NCBI GenBank assembly: GCA_903919075.1
Contig: CAIXGR010000021.1
Coordinates: 1-33,861 of the forward strand
Source of the DNA: an uncultured Bacteroidota bacterium
GTDB lineage: Bacteria; Bacteroidota; Bacteroidia; Chitinophagales; LD1
Length of the DNA stretch: 33,861 bases
Reading direction: 5' to 3'
The position numbers and the translations under genes were made by a program. Positions within the stretch are counted from its first letter, which is position 1. Each line of letters opens with the position of its first letter. The notes under the pieces are model-generated. The model made no database searches, had not been told where the DNA came from, and was given only the letters and a program-made list of their open reading frames with translations. Below are positions 7,809-16,000 of this stretch, piece by piece.

Positions 7809-8813
7809 ATGATACTTATAACCGGCGCAACCGGCTTTTTAGGCTCCTATCTTGCAAAAAGCCTCATAAATAAAGGCGAGAAAATTCGTGCGTTAAGGCG
7901 AAGCACATCGGGCTTGGAGTTGCTCGGCGATTATGCCACGAAAATTGAATGGGTTGAAGGAGATTTGCTGGACGTAACTTCATTAGAAAAAGCAGTAGAG
8001 GGTATTGAAAAAATATACCATTGCGCCAGTATTATTTCTTCAACGTTGTTGCGAAGCGAACAAGTTGCACTTATCAATACCAACGGCAGCACTAACCTGC
8101 TAAATCTGGCCTTGCAAAAAGACGTAAAAAAAGTATTGCATGTAAGTTCCGTTGCAGCTATGGGCACATCGGTTAATGGCAAAATAATTGACGAAAATTA
8201 TTTTACACCCATTGCAAAAAATGCGCCCCTATATACCAAAACCAAACGCCACAGCGAACTGGAGGCCTGGCGCGCCTACGCCGAAGGTTTGCCAATAGTA
8301 ATAGTAAACCCCTCTGCAATATTAGGCGCCGGTTACTGGCATCACGAGCCTATGAATATGTTTGATGCCGTTTATGGTGGCTTAAATATTTACACCACCG
8401 GTGTAAATGGTTTTATTGATGTGCGCGATACAGTTGAGCTAATGATACAACTAATGGAAAGCAACATTAGCGGCGAAAGATTTATTCTCTCGGCTGAAAA
8501 CATTAGCCTTAAAACTATTTTGGAAATGGTGGCCGATGAACTAAAAGTAAAGCGTCCTAAATACCAGCTAAATAATTTTCTGGCTGAAATAGCTTGGCGA
8601 TATGAAAGTGCCAGGGCAATATTTACCAATAGCCAACCCAATTTCACTAAAGAAGATATTCGCACTGCCCAAATACCTTTTTACTATAGCAACAAAAAAA
8701 TTATTGAAGCAACAGGATATAAATTCAGAAGCATCGCCGAATCCGTCCATGAAACCGCTCAATATTTTTTAGAATCGAAAAAGAAAAAAACCGATTACGC
8801 AGTTTTTGAATAA
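7809..8813 (+). CDS. NAD-dependent epimerase/dehydratase family protein (extended SDR)
   Basis: The 334-residue product has the extended short-chain dehydrogenase signature. The nucleotide-binding motif TGATGFLG is at residues 5-12, EGDLLD near 50-55, HVSSVAAMG at 111-119 supplies the catalytic Ser region, and Y142-TKT-K146 is the catalytic Tyr/Lys pair. VNPSAILGAG follows, as in the dihydroflavonol-4-reductase-like branch. The substrate cannot be told from the sequence; sugar nucleotides, sterol-like 3-beta-hydroxy compounds and other small alcohols are used by relatives. It is cytoplasmic, without a signal. It points in the same direction as the 5-alpha-reductase-like gene 317 bp downstream, so a shared role is possible, but the gap contains a repeat element and argues against a simple operon. 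Confidence 0.93.
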   Translation: MILITGATGFLGSYLAKSLINKGEKIRALRRSTSGLELLGDYATKIEWVEGDLLDVTSLEKAVEGIEKIYHCASIISSTLLRSEQVALINTNGSTNLLNLALQKDVKKVLHVSSVAAMGTSVNGKIIDENYFTPIAKNAPLYTKTKRHSELEAWRAYAEGLPIVIVNPSAILGAGYWHHEPMNMFDAVYGGLNIYTTGVNGFIDVRDTVELMIQLMESNISGERFILSAENISLKTILEMVADELKVKRPKYQLNNFLAEIAWRYESARAIFTNSQPNFTKEDIRTAQIPFYYSNKKIIEATGYKFRSIAESVHETAQYFLESKKKKTDYAVFE

Positions 8814-9033
8814 TATAATGTCATTGCACGCACCAACGCAATATTTCGTTCATTTCTTAATTCTTAAAATCGCCCTTCATGAAAATGCCGTTAAGAAATT
8901 TTCTCGAAGCAGGGCAAGAGAACAAAAACGCTGTTTGAGCCCAAGAACTTCTACTATATTAAGACTAAGCAAAAAAGGCGAGTTCGTTTTTGTTGTGTGC
9001 GGGGAGAAAATTTTAGGCCTTTTTCATGCCAGG

Positions 9034-9071
9034 CTTGACTTTTTGCTACTTTTTGGTCAAGCAAAAAGTAG
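9034..9071 (+). repeat. Two mutually exclusive stem-loops
   Basis: CTTGAC (9034-9039) can pair with GTCAAG (9056-9061). Alternatively CTACTTTTTG (9046-9055) pairs perfectly with CAAAAAGTAG (9062-9071), with GTCAAG as the loop. The folds share sequence and cannot form together, an arrangement like an attenuator. It ends 59 bp before the 5-alpha-reductase-like start. Confidence 0.6.
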
Positions 9072-9109
9072 GAATAATGTTTTTGAAGGCCGCTATTAGC
9101 AATAACTTT

Positions 9110-9117
9110 TATCTTTT
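9110..9117 (+). promoter_or_regulatory. Candidate -7 element upstream of the 5-alpha-reductase-like gene
   Basis: TATCTTTT differs by one base from TAnnTTTG and lies 13 bp before the ATG at 9131. No clear -33 element was found. Confidence 0.3.
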
Positions 9118-9130
9118 TAATTTAGCAACA

Positions 9131-9889
9131 ATGACCCTACACACCCTCAACACCCTTTCCCTAATCTGGATAGCCATTGGCGTTATCACCTTTCCTTTTT
9201 TATTACGCATTACTCAACCCTACGGCCGCCACGTAACTGCAAAATGGGGGCCAATGATTGGCAACAAAGCCGGCTGGATTATTCAGGAGCTTCCGTCATT
9301 AATTTTCTTGACTGTCTTTTTTTTAACCGGTACCGGCCCTAAAACAAATGTGGCGTGGTTTCTATGGGGCATGTGGGCGTTACACTATATTAATCGCAGT
9401 ATTATTTTCCCGTTGCGCACAAAAACTAAAGGCAAAAAAATACCGGTGCTAATTGTTTGCTCCGCCATTACTTTCAATTTTGCAAATGGTTTTTTAAACG
9501 GAACTTATCTCGGAAATTTTGCAGGCAATTATCCCGAAAATTATTTCGCTTCCCTTCCATTCATTATTGGTTTACCGGTTTTTATAATCGGTTTCTTTAT
9601 AAATAACCAAGCCGATACTGCACTAATAAACTTACGCAAACCAGGTGAAACCGGCTACAAAATCCCTACCGGTGGCATGTTCAATTACATTTCATGCCCC
9701 AATCATTTTGGCGAAATAATTGAATGGCTGGGCTTTGCCATCATGGCAGGCTCATTACCTGCATGGAGCTTTTTTATTTGGGCATTGGTAAATCTCGTAC
9801 CCCGCACTTTGGATCACCACAAATGGTATCTTAAAACTTTTCCCGATTATCCTAAAAACAGAAAAGCCGTTTTTCCATTTATACTATAA
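9131..9889 (+). CDS. 3-oxo-5-alpha-steroid 4-dehydrogenase (SRD5A/DET2)-like membrane reductase
   Basis: From the ATG at 9131 the product has 252 residues, the size of human SRD5A1/2 and plant DET2, with six to seven hydrophobic segments. Recalled family features are all present: QPYGRH (29-34), QELPS (52-56) with the catalytic-type Glu53, HYINR (85-89) with Tyr86, NGFLNGTYLG in the middle, GETGYKIPTGGMFNYI, then NHFGEIIEW and a C-terminal DHHKWYLKTFPDYPKNRK that closely parallels the human enzyme. Glu53 and Tyr86 correspond to Glu57 and Tyr91 of SRD5A2. The family reduces the delta-4 double bond of 3-oxo steroids with NADPH; in bacteria the true substrate is unknown and could be another enone lipid. 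An upstream in-frame ATG at 9026 lies inside the repeat element and is rejected. Confidence 0.88.
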   Translation: MTLHTLNTLSLIWIAIGVITFPFLLRITQPYGRHVTAKWGPMIGNKAGWIIQELPSLIFLTVFFLTGTGPKTNVAWFLWGMWALHYINRSIIFPLRTKTKGKKIPVLIVCSAITFNFANGFLNGTYLGNFAGNYPENYFASLPFIIGLPVFIIGFFINNQADTALINLRKPGETGYKIPTGGMFNYISCPNHFGEIIEWLGFAIMAGSLPAWSFFIWALVNLVPRTLDHHKWYLKTFPDYPKNRKAVFPFIL

Positions 9890-10022
9890 AAGGGTTTTAA
9901 CATAACCTACATTCAAAAAAATGATTTCTGCAGGCCTCGAAAAATCTAACTAACTTAGGTAAAGTAAAAGTGGCTTCGCGTAAGGTGTAGTGATTGTTTT
10001 TTCACTTCTTAAATTTAAATTT

Positions 10023-10196
10023 ATGGTACTCCTAAATAATATATGGCACCTACCCATGTTGTGGTGGTTAGTTGTGCCAACCGCAGCCGTAGTATTGTTC
10101 GATATTGTATTAGTGTGGGAAAGCAGAATACCGGAAAAGAAAGACCCTACAAAAATAACCGGCATAGCGCACCCTAAAAGCCGACTACAACACTAA
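10023..10196 (+). CDS. Possible small single-TM protein
   Basis: The 57-residue frame starts MVLLNNIWHLPMLWWLVV. It has one strongly hydrophobic segment (about 8-29) and a charged tail (ESRIPEKKDPTKITG). This looks like a small membrane protein rather than random translation, but no family is recognised. An in-frame ATG at 9990 would add 11 residues. It follows the 5-alpha-reductase-like gene by 133 bp and faces the SDR gene on the other strand. Existence is uncertain. Confidence 0.4.
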   Translation: MVLLNNIWHLPMLWWLVVPTAAVVLFDIVLVWESRIPEKKDPTKITGIAHPKSRLQH

Positions 10197-10241
10197 TTAG
10201 TTGAATCAATGACAACATAAATTAGCGGGCCGAAAAAACAA

Positions 10242-11063
10242 TTATTTAATGCGATATATTTTTCGGGTAGTATCTCCCATGATATTAACCGCCATCTTTC
10301 GAGATAAAACTCTATGCATAAAAAAGCTTGCAATGCGGTTACCTATACCTGTAATGTATGATGGGGTCTTTCCTAATTGCTCAATACATTCTTTCACTAC
10401 CTCCTCGGGTGTTTGAACTTTCGGCGCAAAAAATCCGGCACTTTCAGGTTTTGTGTTATTATAGTTAGGTGTCGATGTCGCACCCGCGCAACAGCCTATT
10501 ACATCTACGCCCTTATCCTTCCATTCATACCACAAACTTTCCGCCAGTACCCTGCTGAATGCTTTACTGGCAGCATAGCCCGACAAAAATCCTGAGCCTT
10601 GAAACCCTGCTAAAGATGACATTAAAATCACACCACCTCTTTTCCGTTCAACCATTTGCTTTCCGTAATAATGAACCAACTTCAATGGCGTTATCATATT
10701 CATAGTTGCAAGCTTAACCTGCTCTTCACTACTATTTTCAATAAACGGGCCGATATACGAAAGCGTGGCATTATAAACCATAAGGCCCACCTCAACACCG
10801 CCGGTAGCACTAAATATCTTTTCAGCAGCACCTTCTTCACTTAAATCACAAATAAGTGGCGTTACTTTAATTGAAAACTCACATGCCAATTGATTAGCGA
10901 ACTGTTGCAACACATTTTCTCTACGTGCTATCAAAATCAAATCGAGTCCTTTTCCGGCAAGTTCGCGTGCCCACGCAGCACCAAGTCCTTCCGATGCACC
11001 GGCCACAATAGCTACCGGCCCGTATTTTTCTTTAAAGCTCACTTTTGCATTTTTTGATGTCAC
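10242..11063 (-). CDS. SDR family NAD(P)-dependent oxidoreductase (classical)
   Basis: The 273-residue product has the classical SDR pattern: GASEGLG (22-28) for NADP(H) binding, YNAT (97-100) in place of the usual NNAG, MSS (148-150) with the catalytic Ser, and Y163-AAS-K167. Arg47-Arg48 after the second strand (IARRE) suggests NADPH preference. The N-terminal KEKYGPVAIVAGASEGLG resembles the branch that includes 17-beta-hydroxysteroid and ketoacyl reductases; the substrate is unknown. The start is GTG at 11061-11063: two in-frame stops lie about 30 bases upstream, no ATG lies between, and the GTG gives the full Rossmann strand. It is separated from the upstream gene by a strong terminator, so it probably has its own promoter in only about 37 bp. 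Confidence 0.92.
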   Translation of the reverse strand: MTSKNAKVSFKEKYGPVAIVAGASEGLGAAWARELAGKGLDLILIARRENVLQQFANQLACEFSIKVTPLICDLSEEGAAEKIFSATGGVEVGLMVYNATLSYIGPFIENSSEEQVKLATMNMITPLKLVHYYGKQMVERKRGGVILMSSLAGFQGSGFLSGYAASKAFSRVLAESLWYEWKDKGVDVIGCCAGATSTPNYNNTKPESAGFFAPKVQTPEEVVKECIEQLGKTPSYITGIGNRIASFFMHRVLSRKMAVNIMGDTTRKIYRIK

Positions 11064-11100
11064 ACAATTTAAAAAAACTGTTTGTTATTACAGCATAAAT

Positions 11101-11132
11101 AAAAATGCCACCGTTTAATCGGTGGCATTTTT
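11101..11132 (-). terminator. Strong intrinsic terminator
   Basis: AAAAATGCCACCG (11101-11113), loop TTTAAT, and CGGTGGCATTTTT (11120-11132) form a perfect 13-bp stem. It starts immediately after the stop codon of the lipoprotein gene on the minus strand and has a T tract in either direction. It should end that transcript before the SDR gene. Confidence 0.9.
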
Positions 11133-11684
11133 TTAAAGGGTCTGCGGATGTTGCTTTACTATTTTTCGCCCCTTGGCTACGTGCTGCTTAAGGGCACTTT
11201 TATCAATTCTTCGAAGGTCAACCATCAGGTACGAGTATTTACTATTCGGGTCGGTATAATATTCATCACCGGCATAATGCACCTTGCCTAAGCCGTTCTT
11301 CCATTCCGAAGCCAGTAATACATATTTTTCGCCAACATTAGGGTTTACACCAAAACTTATCGAATGGTCATCTCCTATTTCAAAGCTCACCTTCAACTTA
11401 TCTTCTTTGGGTATTTCCGAAACCACACCAGGCGTTCCTGCCCTTATTAATATTTCATCTACACGCCTGCCATCAATAATTTTTATCTTACCCTGCACTA
11501 TATCGCTGCTGCCCTGGGTTAGCTCGCGGTGTAGTATAATATCATGCGACAAATAAAACTGGATAGATTTTACCTGCTCGTTGCTCCAATTGTGCGATTG
11601 TTTCATTGAATCGGTGTAAGGAACTAAGTTTTTACACGATGCAAGCATAGAAACGATGGCAGTAAACAGAATGATTTTTTTCAT
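11133..11684 (-). CDS. Putative lipoprotein of unknown function
   Basis: The 183-residue product begins MKKIILFTAIVSMLASC with lipobox Leu14-Ala-Ser-Cys17, so it should be lipidated and membrane-anchored. The mature part is mixed alpha/beta with IQFYLSHDIILHREL, GRRVDEILIRAGTPGVV, KVSFEIGDDHSISFGVN and GKVHYAGDEYYTD. I have seen similar unnamed Bacteroidota lipoproteins but cannot assign a family. It ends directly in a strong terminator and forms a single-gene unit. The ATG is the only sensible start, because the signal begins there. Confidence 0.8.
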   Translation of the reverse strand: MKKIILFTAIVSMLASCKNLVPYTDSMKQSHNWSNEQVKSIQFYLSHDIILHRELTQGSSDIVQGKIKIIDGRRVDEILIRAGTPGVVSEIPKEDKLKVSFEIGDDHSISFGVNPNVGEKYVLLASEWKNGLGKVHYAGDEYYTDPNSKYSYLMVDLRRIDKSALKQHVAKGRKIVKQHPQTL

Positions 11685-11834
11685 ACTTAATAAGTTATCG
11701 TTGTCAATTCAAAAACAATGCCAATACAAGATTCGATGTACAAAATAGAACAAAGTTTAAGCGCTTATGGCAATTTTAAGCTTTTTTCAGAAAGCAGTGT
11801 TTACGAGTGCAAAATGCGGGATAGTATAAATACC

Positions 11835-12233
11835 TTAAGCAATCCGGTTTCCATCCTTATCAAATACCTTAACCGAATCATCGCGGTGATTGGGCTTTAC
11901 CGTTAATCGCTCAAAAAGCCCATTAATAACCGATAGCAAAATACTAAACAACAGTGCCCACCAGAAACTTCTCACTGTAAACCCCGGCGTTAGTATCCAA
12001 GCGGCTATTTCAATAATAAGCGCATTAATAACTAACAAAAACAAACCCAAGGTAAAAATAGTTGCAGGTATGGTAAGAAAAATAAGTAGCGGCTTTATTG
12101 AAACATTAAGCAACGCAAGCACTGCAGCCAGCAAAAAAGCATTCCAGAAATCCATTAAATGTACCCCTGGCAATAAGTAGGCAGTAATAACCACCGCAAT
12201 GGCATTCAAAAAAAGTTTGATAATAAAATTCAT
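11835..12233 (-). CDS. Phage holin family protein (holin-4_2-like small membrane protein)
   Basis: The 132-residue product has four hydrophobic helices (about 3-22, 28-50, 54-80, 86-108) with PGVHLMDFWNAFLLAAVLALLN and IKPLLIFLTIPATIFTLGLFLL, the recognisable pattern of the holin-4_2/YvlD-type family. A short charged tail (NHRDDSVKVFDKDGNRIA) ends it. Despite the family name, these chromosomal proteins are not linked to a prophage here. Their role is unknown; envelope stress has been suggested for relatives. It diverges from the DUF4258 lipoprotein gene with only 39 bp between start codons, so the two probably share a regulatory region. Confidence 0.88.
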   Translation of the reverse strand: MNFIIKLFLNAIAVVITAYLLPGVHLMDFWNAFLLAAVLALLNVSIKPLLIFLTIPATIFTLGLFLLVINALIIEIAAWILTPGFTVRSFWWALLFSILLSVINGLFERLTVKPNHRDDSVKVFDKDGNRIA

Positions 12234-12272
12234 ACTTTCGATTTTTCTGCCTCAAAAATATATTTTTTCGCG
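12234..12272. promoter_or_regulatory. Compact divergent promoter region
   Basis: Only 39 bp separate two opposite start codons. On the minus strand TATTTTTG (plus-strand 12253-12260) matches TAnnTTTG exactly, 19 bp before the holin-like ATG. On the plus strand TATATTTT (12259-12266) is a one-mismatch match, 6 bp before the DUF4258 ATG. The two boxes overlap by two bases, so polymerase binding should be mutually exclusive. Confidence 0.4.
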
Positions 12273-12644
12273 ATGATAGGTCACAAAATATTGCTTGGTG
12301 TAATTACTTTGATTTTGCTTTTCTTAACGGCTTGTCAAAACAATACCGGTGTCGAAAACGATCAACAGCCGTCTTCCATCCCTTCTTTAATATATACCAA
12401 ACACGCACGTTGCCGCATGGATTGCCGGCATATTAACGAACGCGAAATAAAAGAGGTGATTCTCGAAAACCATATTAACCAAAGAAAAAGCAATGCTAAC
12501 GGAAACCCATGCCCCACTTATGCTTACGAAGGGCGCACCAACGACAATCAACGCTTACGAATTGTAATTGCCAAATGCAGTAATACCTGGAAAGTAGTTA
12601 CCTGCATCGATTTAGACCATGAATTTGAATGCGATTGTAAATAA
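12273..12644 (+). CDS. Cysteine-rich DUF4258 lipoprotein
   Basis: The 123-residue product has a signal ending in lipobox Leu18-Thr-Ala-Cys21, so it is predicted to be lipidated. The mature part matches the DUF4258 pattern: YTKHARCRMDCRHINEREI, VILENHINQRKSN, TYAYEGRT, RLRIVIAKC and WKVVTCIDL. DUF4258 has a RelE/BrnT-like fold elsewhere, but a lipoprotein cannot act on cytoplasmic mRNA in the usual way, so a toxin role is unlikely. Seven cysteines beyond the lipidated one, including a C-x-C end, suggest disulfides or metal binding; this is inference. No antitoxin-like partner is adjacent; the divergent neighbour is a small membrane protein. Confidence 0.82.
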   Translation: MIGHKILLGVITLILLFLTACQNNTGVENDQQPSSIPSLIYTKHARCRMDCRHINEREIKEVILENHINQRKSNANGNPCPTYAYEGRTNDNQRLRIVIAKCSNTWKVVTCIDLDHEFECDCK

Positions 12645-12649
12645 GAAAG

Positions 12650-12688
12650 AGTAGTTAGTATTCAGTCTTATACTAAATACTAACTACT
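12650..12688. terminator. Perfect 13-bp inverted repeat between converging genes
   Basis: AGTAGTTAGTATT (12650-12662) and AATACTAACTACT (12676-12688) are exact reverse complements around a 13-base loop. It lies between the ends of the DUF4258 gene (12644) and the small membrane protein gene (12700), so a bidirectional terminator is the likely role, although the stem is AT-rich and lacks a clear T tract. Confidence 0.5.
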
Positions 12689-12699
12689 AAATACTTCCG

Positions 12700-12855
12700 C
12701 TATACTGGTTCTTTTCCTCGTATAAGCCTTAGCAGTATGGCTATAATAGCTATTATAAGTAATATGTGAATAATGCCCCCTGCATGATAACCCACAAAGC
12801 CTATAAGCCATACTATTACCAATACTACGGCAATTAAATACAGCAGATTTCCCAT
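12700..12855 (-). CDS. 51-residue membrane protein of the lmo0937 family
   Basis: The frame runs from ATG at 12853-12855 to TAG at 12700-12702 and encodes MGNLLYLIAVVLVIVWLIGF, then VGYHAGGIIHILLIIAII, AILLRLIRGKEPV. The two hydrophobic helices joined by GYHAGG, and the RLIRGK end, are the hallmark of the small lmo0937 membrane protein family, common next to stress genes in Bacteroidota and Proteobacteria. The function is unknown. The alternative frame across the same bases gives a Ser/Tyr-rich string without features, so this frame is preferred. It faces the DUF4258 gene. Confidence 0.88.
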   Translation of the reverse strand: MGNLLYLIAVVLVIVWLIGFVGYHAGGIIHILLIIAIIAILLRLIRGKEPV

Positions 12856-13048
12856 GATTTCCTGTTTTTATGAACAAAAAATAGCTGTCGTATTTCTAAC
12901 GGAGATGTAGGGAAAATATTATAGAGAATTGCATTGAAATAACACCTCTGTAGCAATAAGGACTCTTCAATATTACAACCAAATATTATTATTTTTTAAA
13001 TTTACAATGTTTAAATAACTTATTGTATTCAGTGCTTTAAATAAACCC

Positions 13049-16000
13049 ATGAGAAAAATTTACCTGCTTATTTTTTCTATCCTTGTTGGCAGCTTTCTTT
13101 CCGCCCAACAAATATTATTGTATACCGAAACGTTCGAGAATAACCCCAATCTAAGCTTTGATGTTACAGGTATAGACACAAGTATCGGAAACAACGATTG
13201 GGTAATCAATAACCAATATAATGGTCAATCAATTTACCCCAACACCCCACCTCAGGATAGCACAATAAATGGCGATAGTATTTACCTTGCTCCGCACTCG
13301 CACTACTTACATATTCACGATATTAACGCATCCGATGGGGTAGCCAATGCCAATTGGAATACTAATTCACCGTCTTCCAGGTTTTGCACCTTAGGCTCAT
13401 CATTTTGTACCCTTGCATTAACCGATGTAACTTTCACTTTTTCGTGGATGTGCGAGGGCGACACAAATGCCTACGGTCAGGTATATTACAGTGTCAACGG
13501 CGGCCCATGGACCCCAACCGGACAGGCCAAATATTATAACCAAAGTAAATGGAGGTATGAGGTTATTCATGATACCGCTTTTAATAACGTATCGGAACTG
13601 CAATTTGGCTTCCGTTGGGTGAACCCAATAAGTATGCACACTTCAGATATCTCCTTTAGTGTTGATGATATTGTAGCTGCAGGAGTGTATGATTCCATCA
13701 ATCCCACTAAATTTTCTATACTGGAATTAATTGACACCCCAATATGCCAGGGAGATATTGGATATGCGCTTATTGAAATTAGTCCGCCACTGTGTGGTGG
13801 TAATTATGTTTTACAAATGAGTGATGCCAATGGAAGTTTTGCCAACCCCTACAATGGCCCTTATTACTATCCGCTATCCGCTGCTGATACTTTTATTTTT
13901 GCTCAAATCGTTCCTTCACAAAATATGCACGGCAATTGCTTCAGAGTGCGCTTTGTGCGAACCGACCCGTTTCCTTACATTATTGGGGACACTAGCGCTT
14001 GTTTCAGTATTATGCAATGTAATAATGTTGTTTATAATGTAACGGCACCGGTAATGAATGATATAGACACAGCTTGCATATTAAGCGAATTAGATGTACA
14101 TTTTAATTCAGGCAACGCTAACGGAAGCGGTGGCGTTTTTGGGCACAATAATATTTATTACGCCCAGCTTTCCGACACCTTGGGCAATTTCGCTAACCCC
14201 ACAACATTGGGCCACCTTGCCACGTCCGATTCATTTCCCATTTACAATCCCCAGGGCAATATCCAATGCGTAATACCTTCTGGCGTAATACCTGCTTGTG
14301 GTTATTATATCCGGGTATATTCCACAAATCCATATTCTGTCAGCGATTCTATAGGTCCTTTTTGCCTTACAAAGTGTGATGTATTAACCAACAACCAAAC
14401 CGATATACATTTCTGTGTGGCTTCGGGCCCTTACCCCCAATGCGACACGATTCAAATTCATCCACATCAATGGAATAATCATGTAAATTATGATGCTTGT
14501 AACGATTGGTCATTACAATTACTTGATATGACAACCCTCAACATAGTAAACACCGGCGGGCTGGCGGTTTATCACGACACAACCGGTGGCAACTTTAAAC
14601 TTTGCATACCTTCTACAGTTGATTCTCTACCGGTACCTGCCGGAGAATATTATATGCGTATTGTAAGCAGTTGTGGCAGCCAGCCATGGAATGAAACGGG
14701 CACCATAATCAGAGTTATTATCGGGGCACCCAGCGCTACGCCTCCGGTTCTACGTTTATCTCCTGCCGGAGATTCTACTTTTTGTCGAGGGTCCACAATT
14801 AGCATCTTCATTTCACCGTTTAATCACCCACCGTCAAATTACATTTGGTCTAGTAATCTTCTTTTTGGTGGTAATGATTTTGAGTGGGATGGTCCGAATC
14901 TTGGAATAATTACTCAATCATACACCCCAATAGGAAGCTATTCCGCCCTTGTACATGAGATTAATTATGGCTGTGTCGGTACTGAATCAATTCCTCTTAA
15001 TTTTTACATTATTTCAAAACCTAATCTTAGCATTTCAGGCCCTTTAACAGTTTGCATTGGAGATACTGTTAACTATGATGTTACTTTCATCGAAGAAACC
15101 TATTACCACTGGTGGGCGCCTGCGGGAGTCCAAATTTTTAATACTTCTAACCGGCAAACCGGTATGATATTTAACTCAACAGGTACTTATACCATTTCAA
15201 ATTCTTCGTTAAATAAATGTGGTACCGATTCAGATACTTATCACGTAACTGTAGTTCCCCCGTTTAATCTGAATATTGGTAATGATACTACTATATGCGC
15301 CGGCCAATCGCTTACACTTGTAGCCGAAACACCGAATTTCCATAGACAATTCCAAAGTTCAGATACTGCGCATACAGGGTACCCGGGTGCAATGTTTAAT
15401 ATAAAAGCGCATAACGATGTAACTATAGATTCATTTGCCGTTAAATATCTTTCAACACAAGCCTTACAAGTTGAAATATGGGGCAAGCCGGGTTCTTACA
15501 GAAATTTTGAACAATCATCTTCCAACTGGAATGAATTAGGTTCTTTTTACAATTTTCCACCTGCTCCATTAGGCCAGATGACCGAAATACCCATTCATAT
15601 AAACCAACATATTTCCGCTGGAGATACTTTTGCTTTTTATGTAACCTCTTCTAACAATATTAACGAAGCTATAGGTAATGGAATAGGCATTCAGCAAGGT
15701 GTTGTATATAAAACCGATGGCGTGGTCGATTTCATTCAGGGAACAGCAAACGAATACCCTTTTGGAACCTTTTCCGGCCCTAAGGCATTGAATCTGGTTA
15801 TTTACTATACCAGCAATGCGGGCATACAATATCAGTGGAACACCGGTGATACTACCTCGCAGATTTACATTGCACCTATGCACGACACTGCATATTCAGT
15901 AATTGTAAGTGATACCGGTTGTGTCAATCGAGATACTATATTGGTAAATGTCAGCACCTCACCACCTTGTGTAGAATCAATTTCTGAAAACAATAGATTA

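Larger units (their letters stand above)
8814..9130. other. Non-coding repeat-like region with nested hairpins
   Basis: An open frame crosses this region but reads like translated noise, and I reject it. From about 8900 to 9075 it carries sequence such as CTGTTTGAGCCC and CTTGACTTTTTGCTAC, which I associate with a widespread intergenic repeat in Bacteroidota; no database was searched. Two overlapping inverted repeats end the block (9034-9071). A candidate -7 box follows at 9110-9117. Confidence 0.5.

Noticed and set aside
8806-9099. 97-codon open frame after the SDR gene
   Set aside because: It lies in repeat-like intergenic DNA with hairpins; the product is basic and featureless and overlaps the SDR stop.
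11835-12233. Holin-family gene as evidence of a prophage
   Set aside because: No endolysin, structural, integrase or other phage gene is nearby. Chromosomal members of this family are common.
12273-12644. DUF4258 gene as a toxin-antitoxin system
   Set aside because: The lipobox sends the protein out of the cytoplasm, and no DNA-binding antitoxin partner is adjacent.
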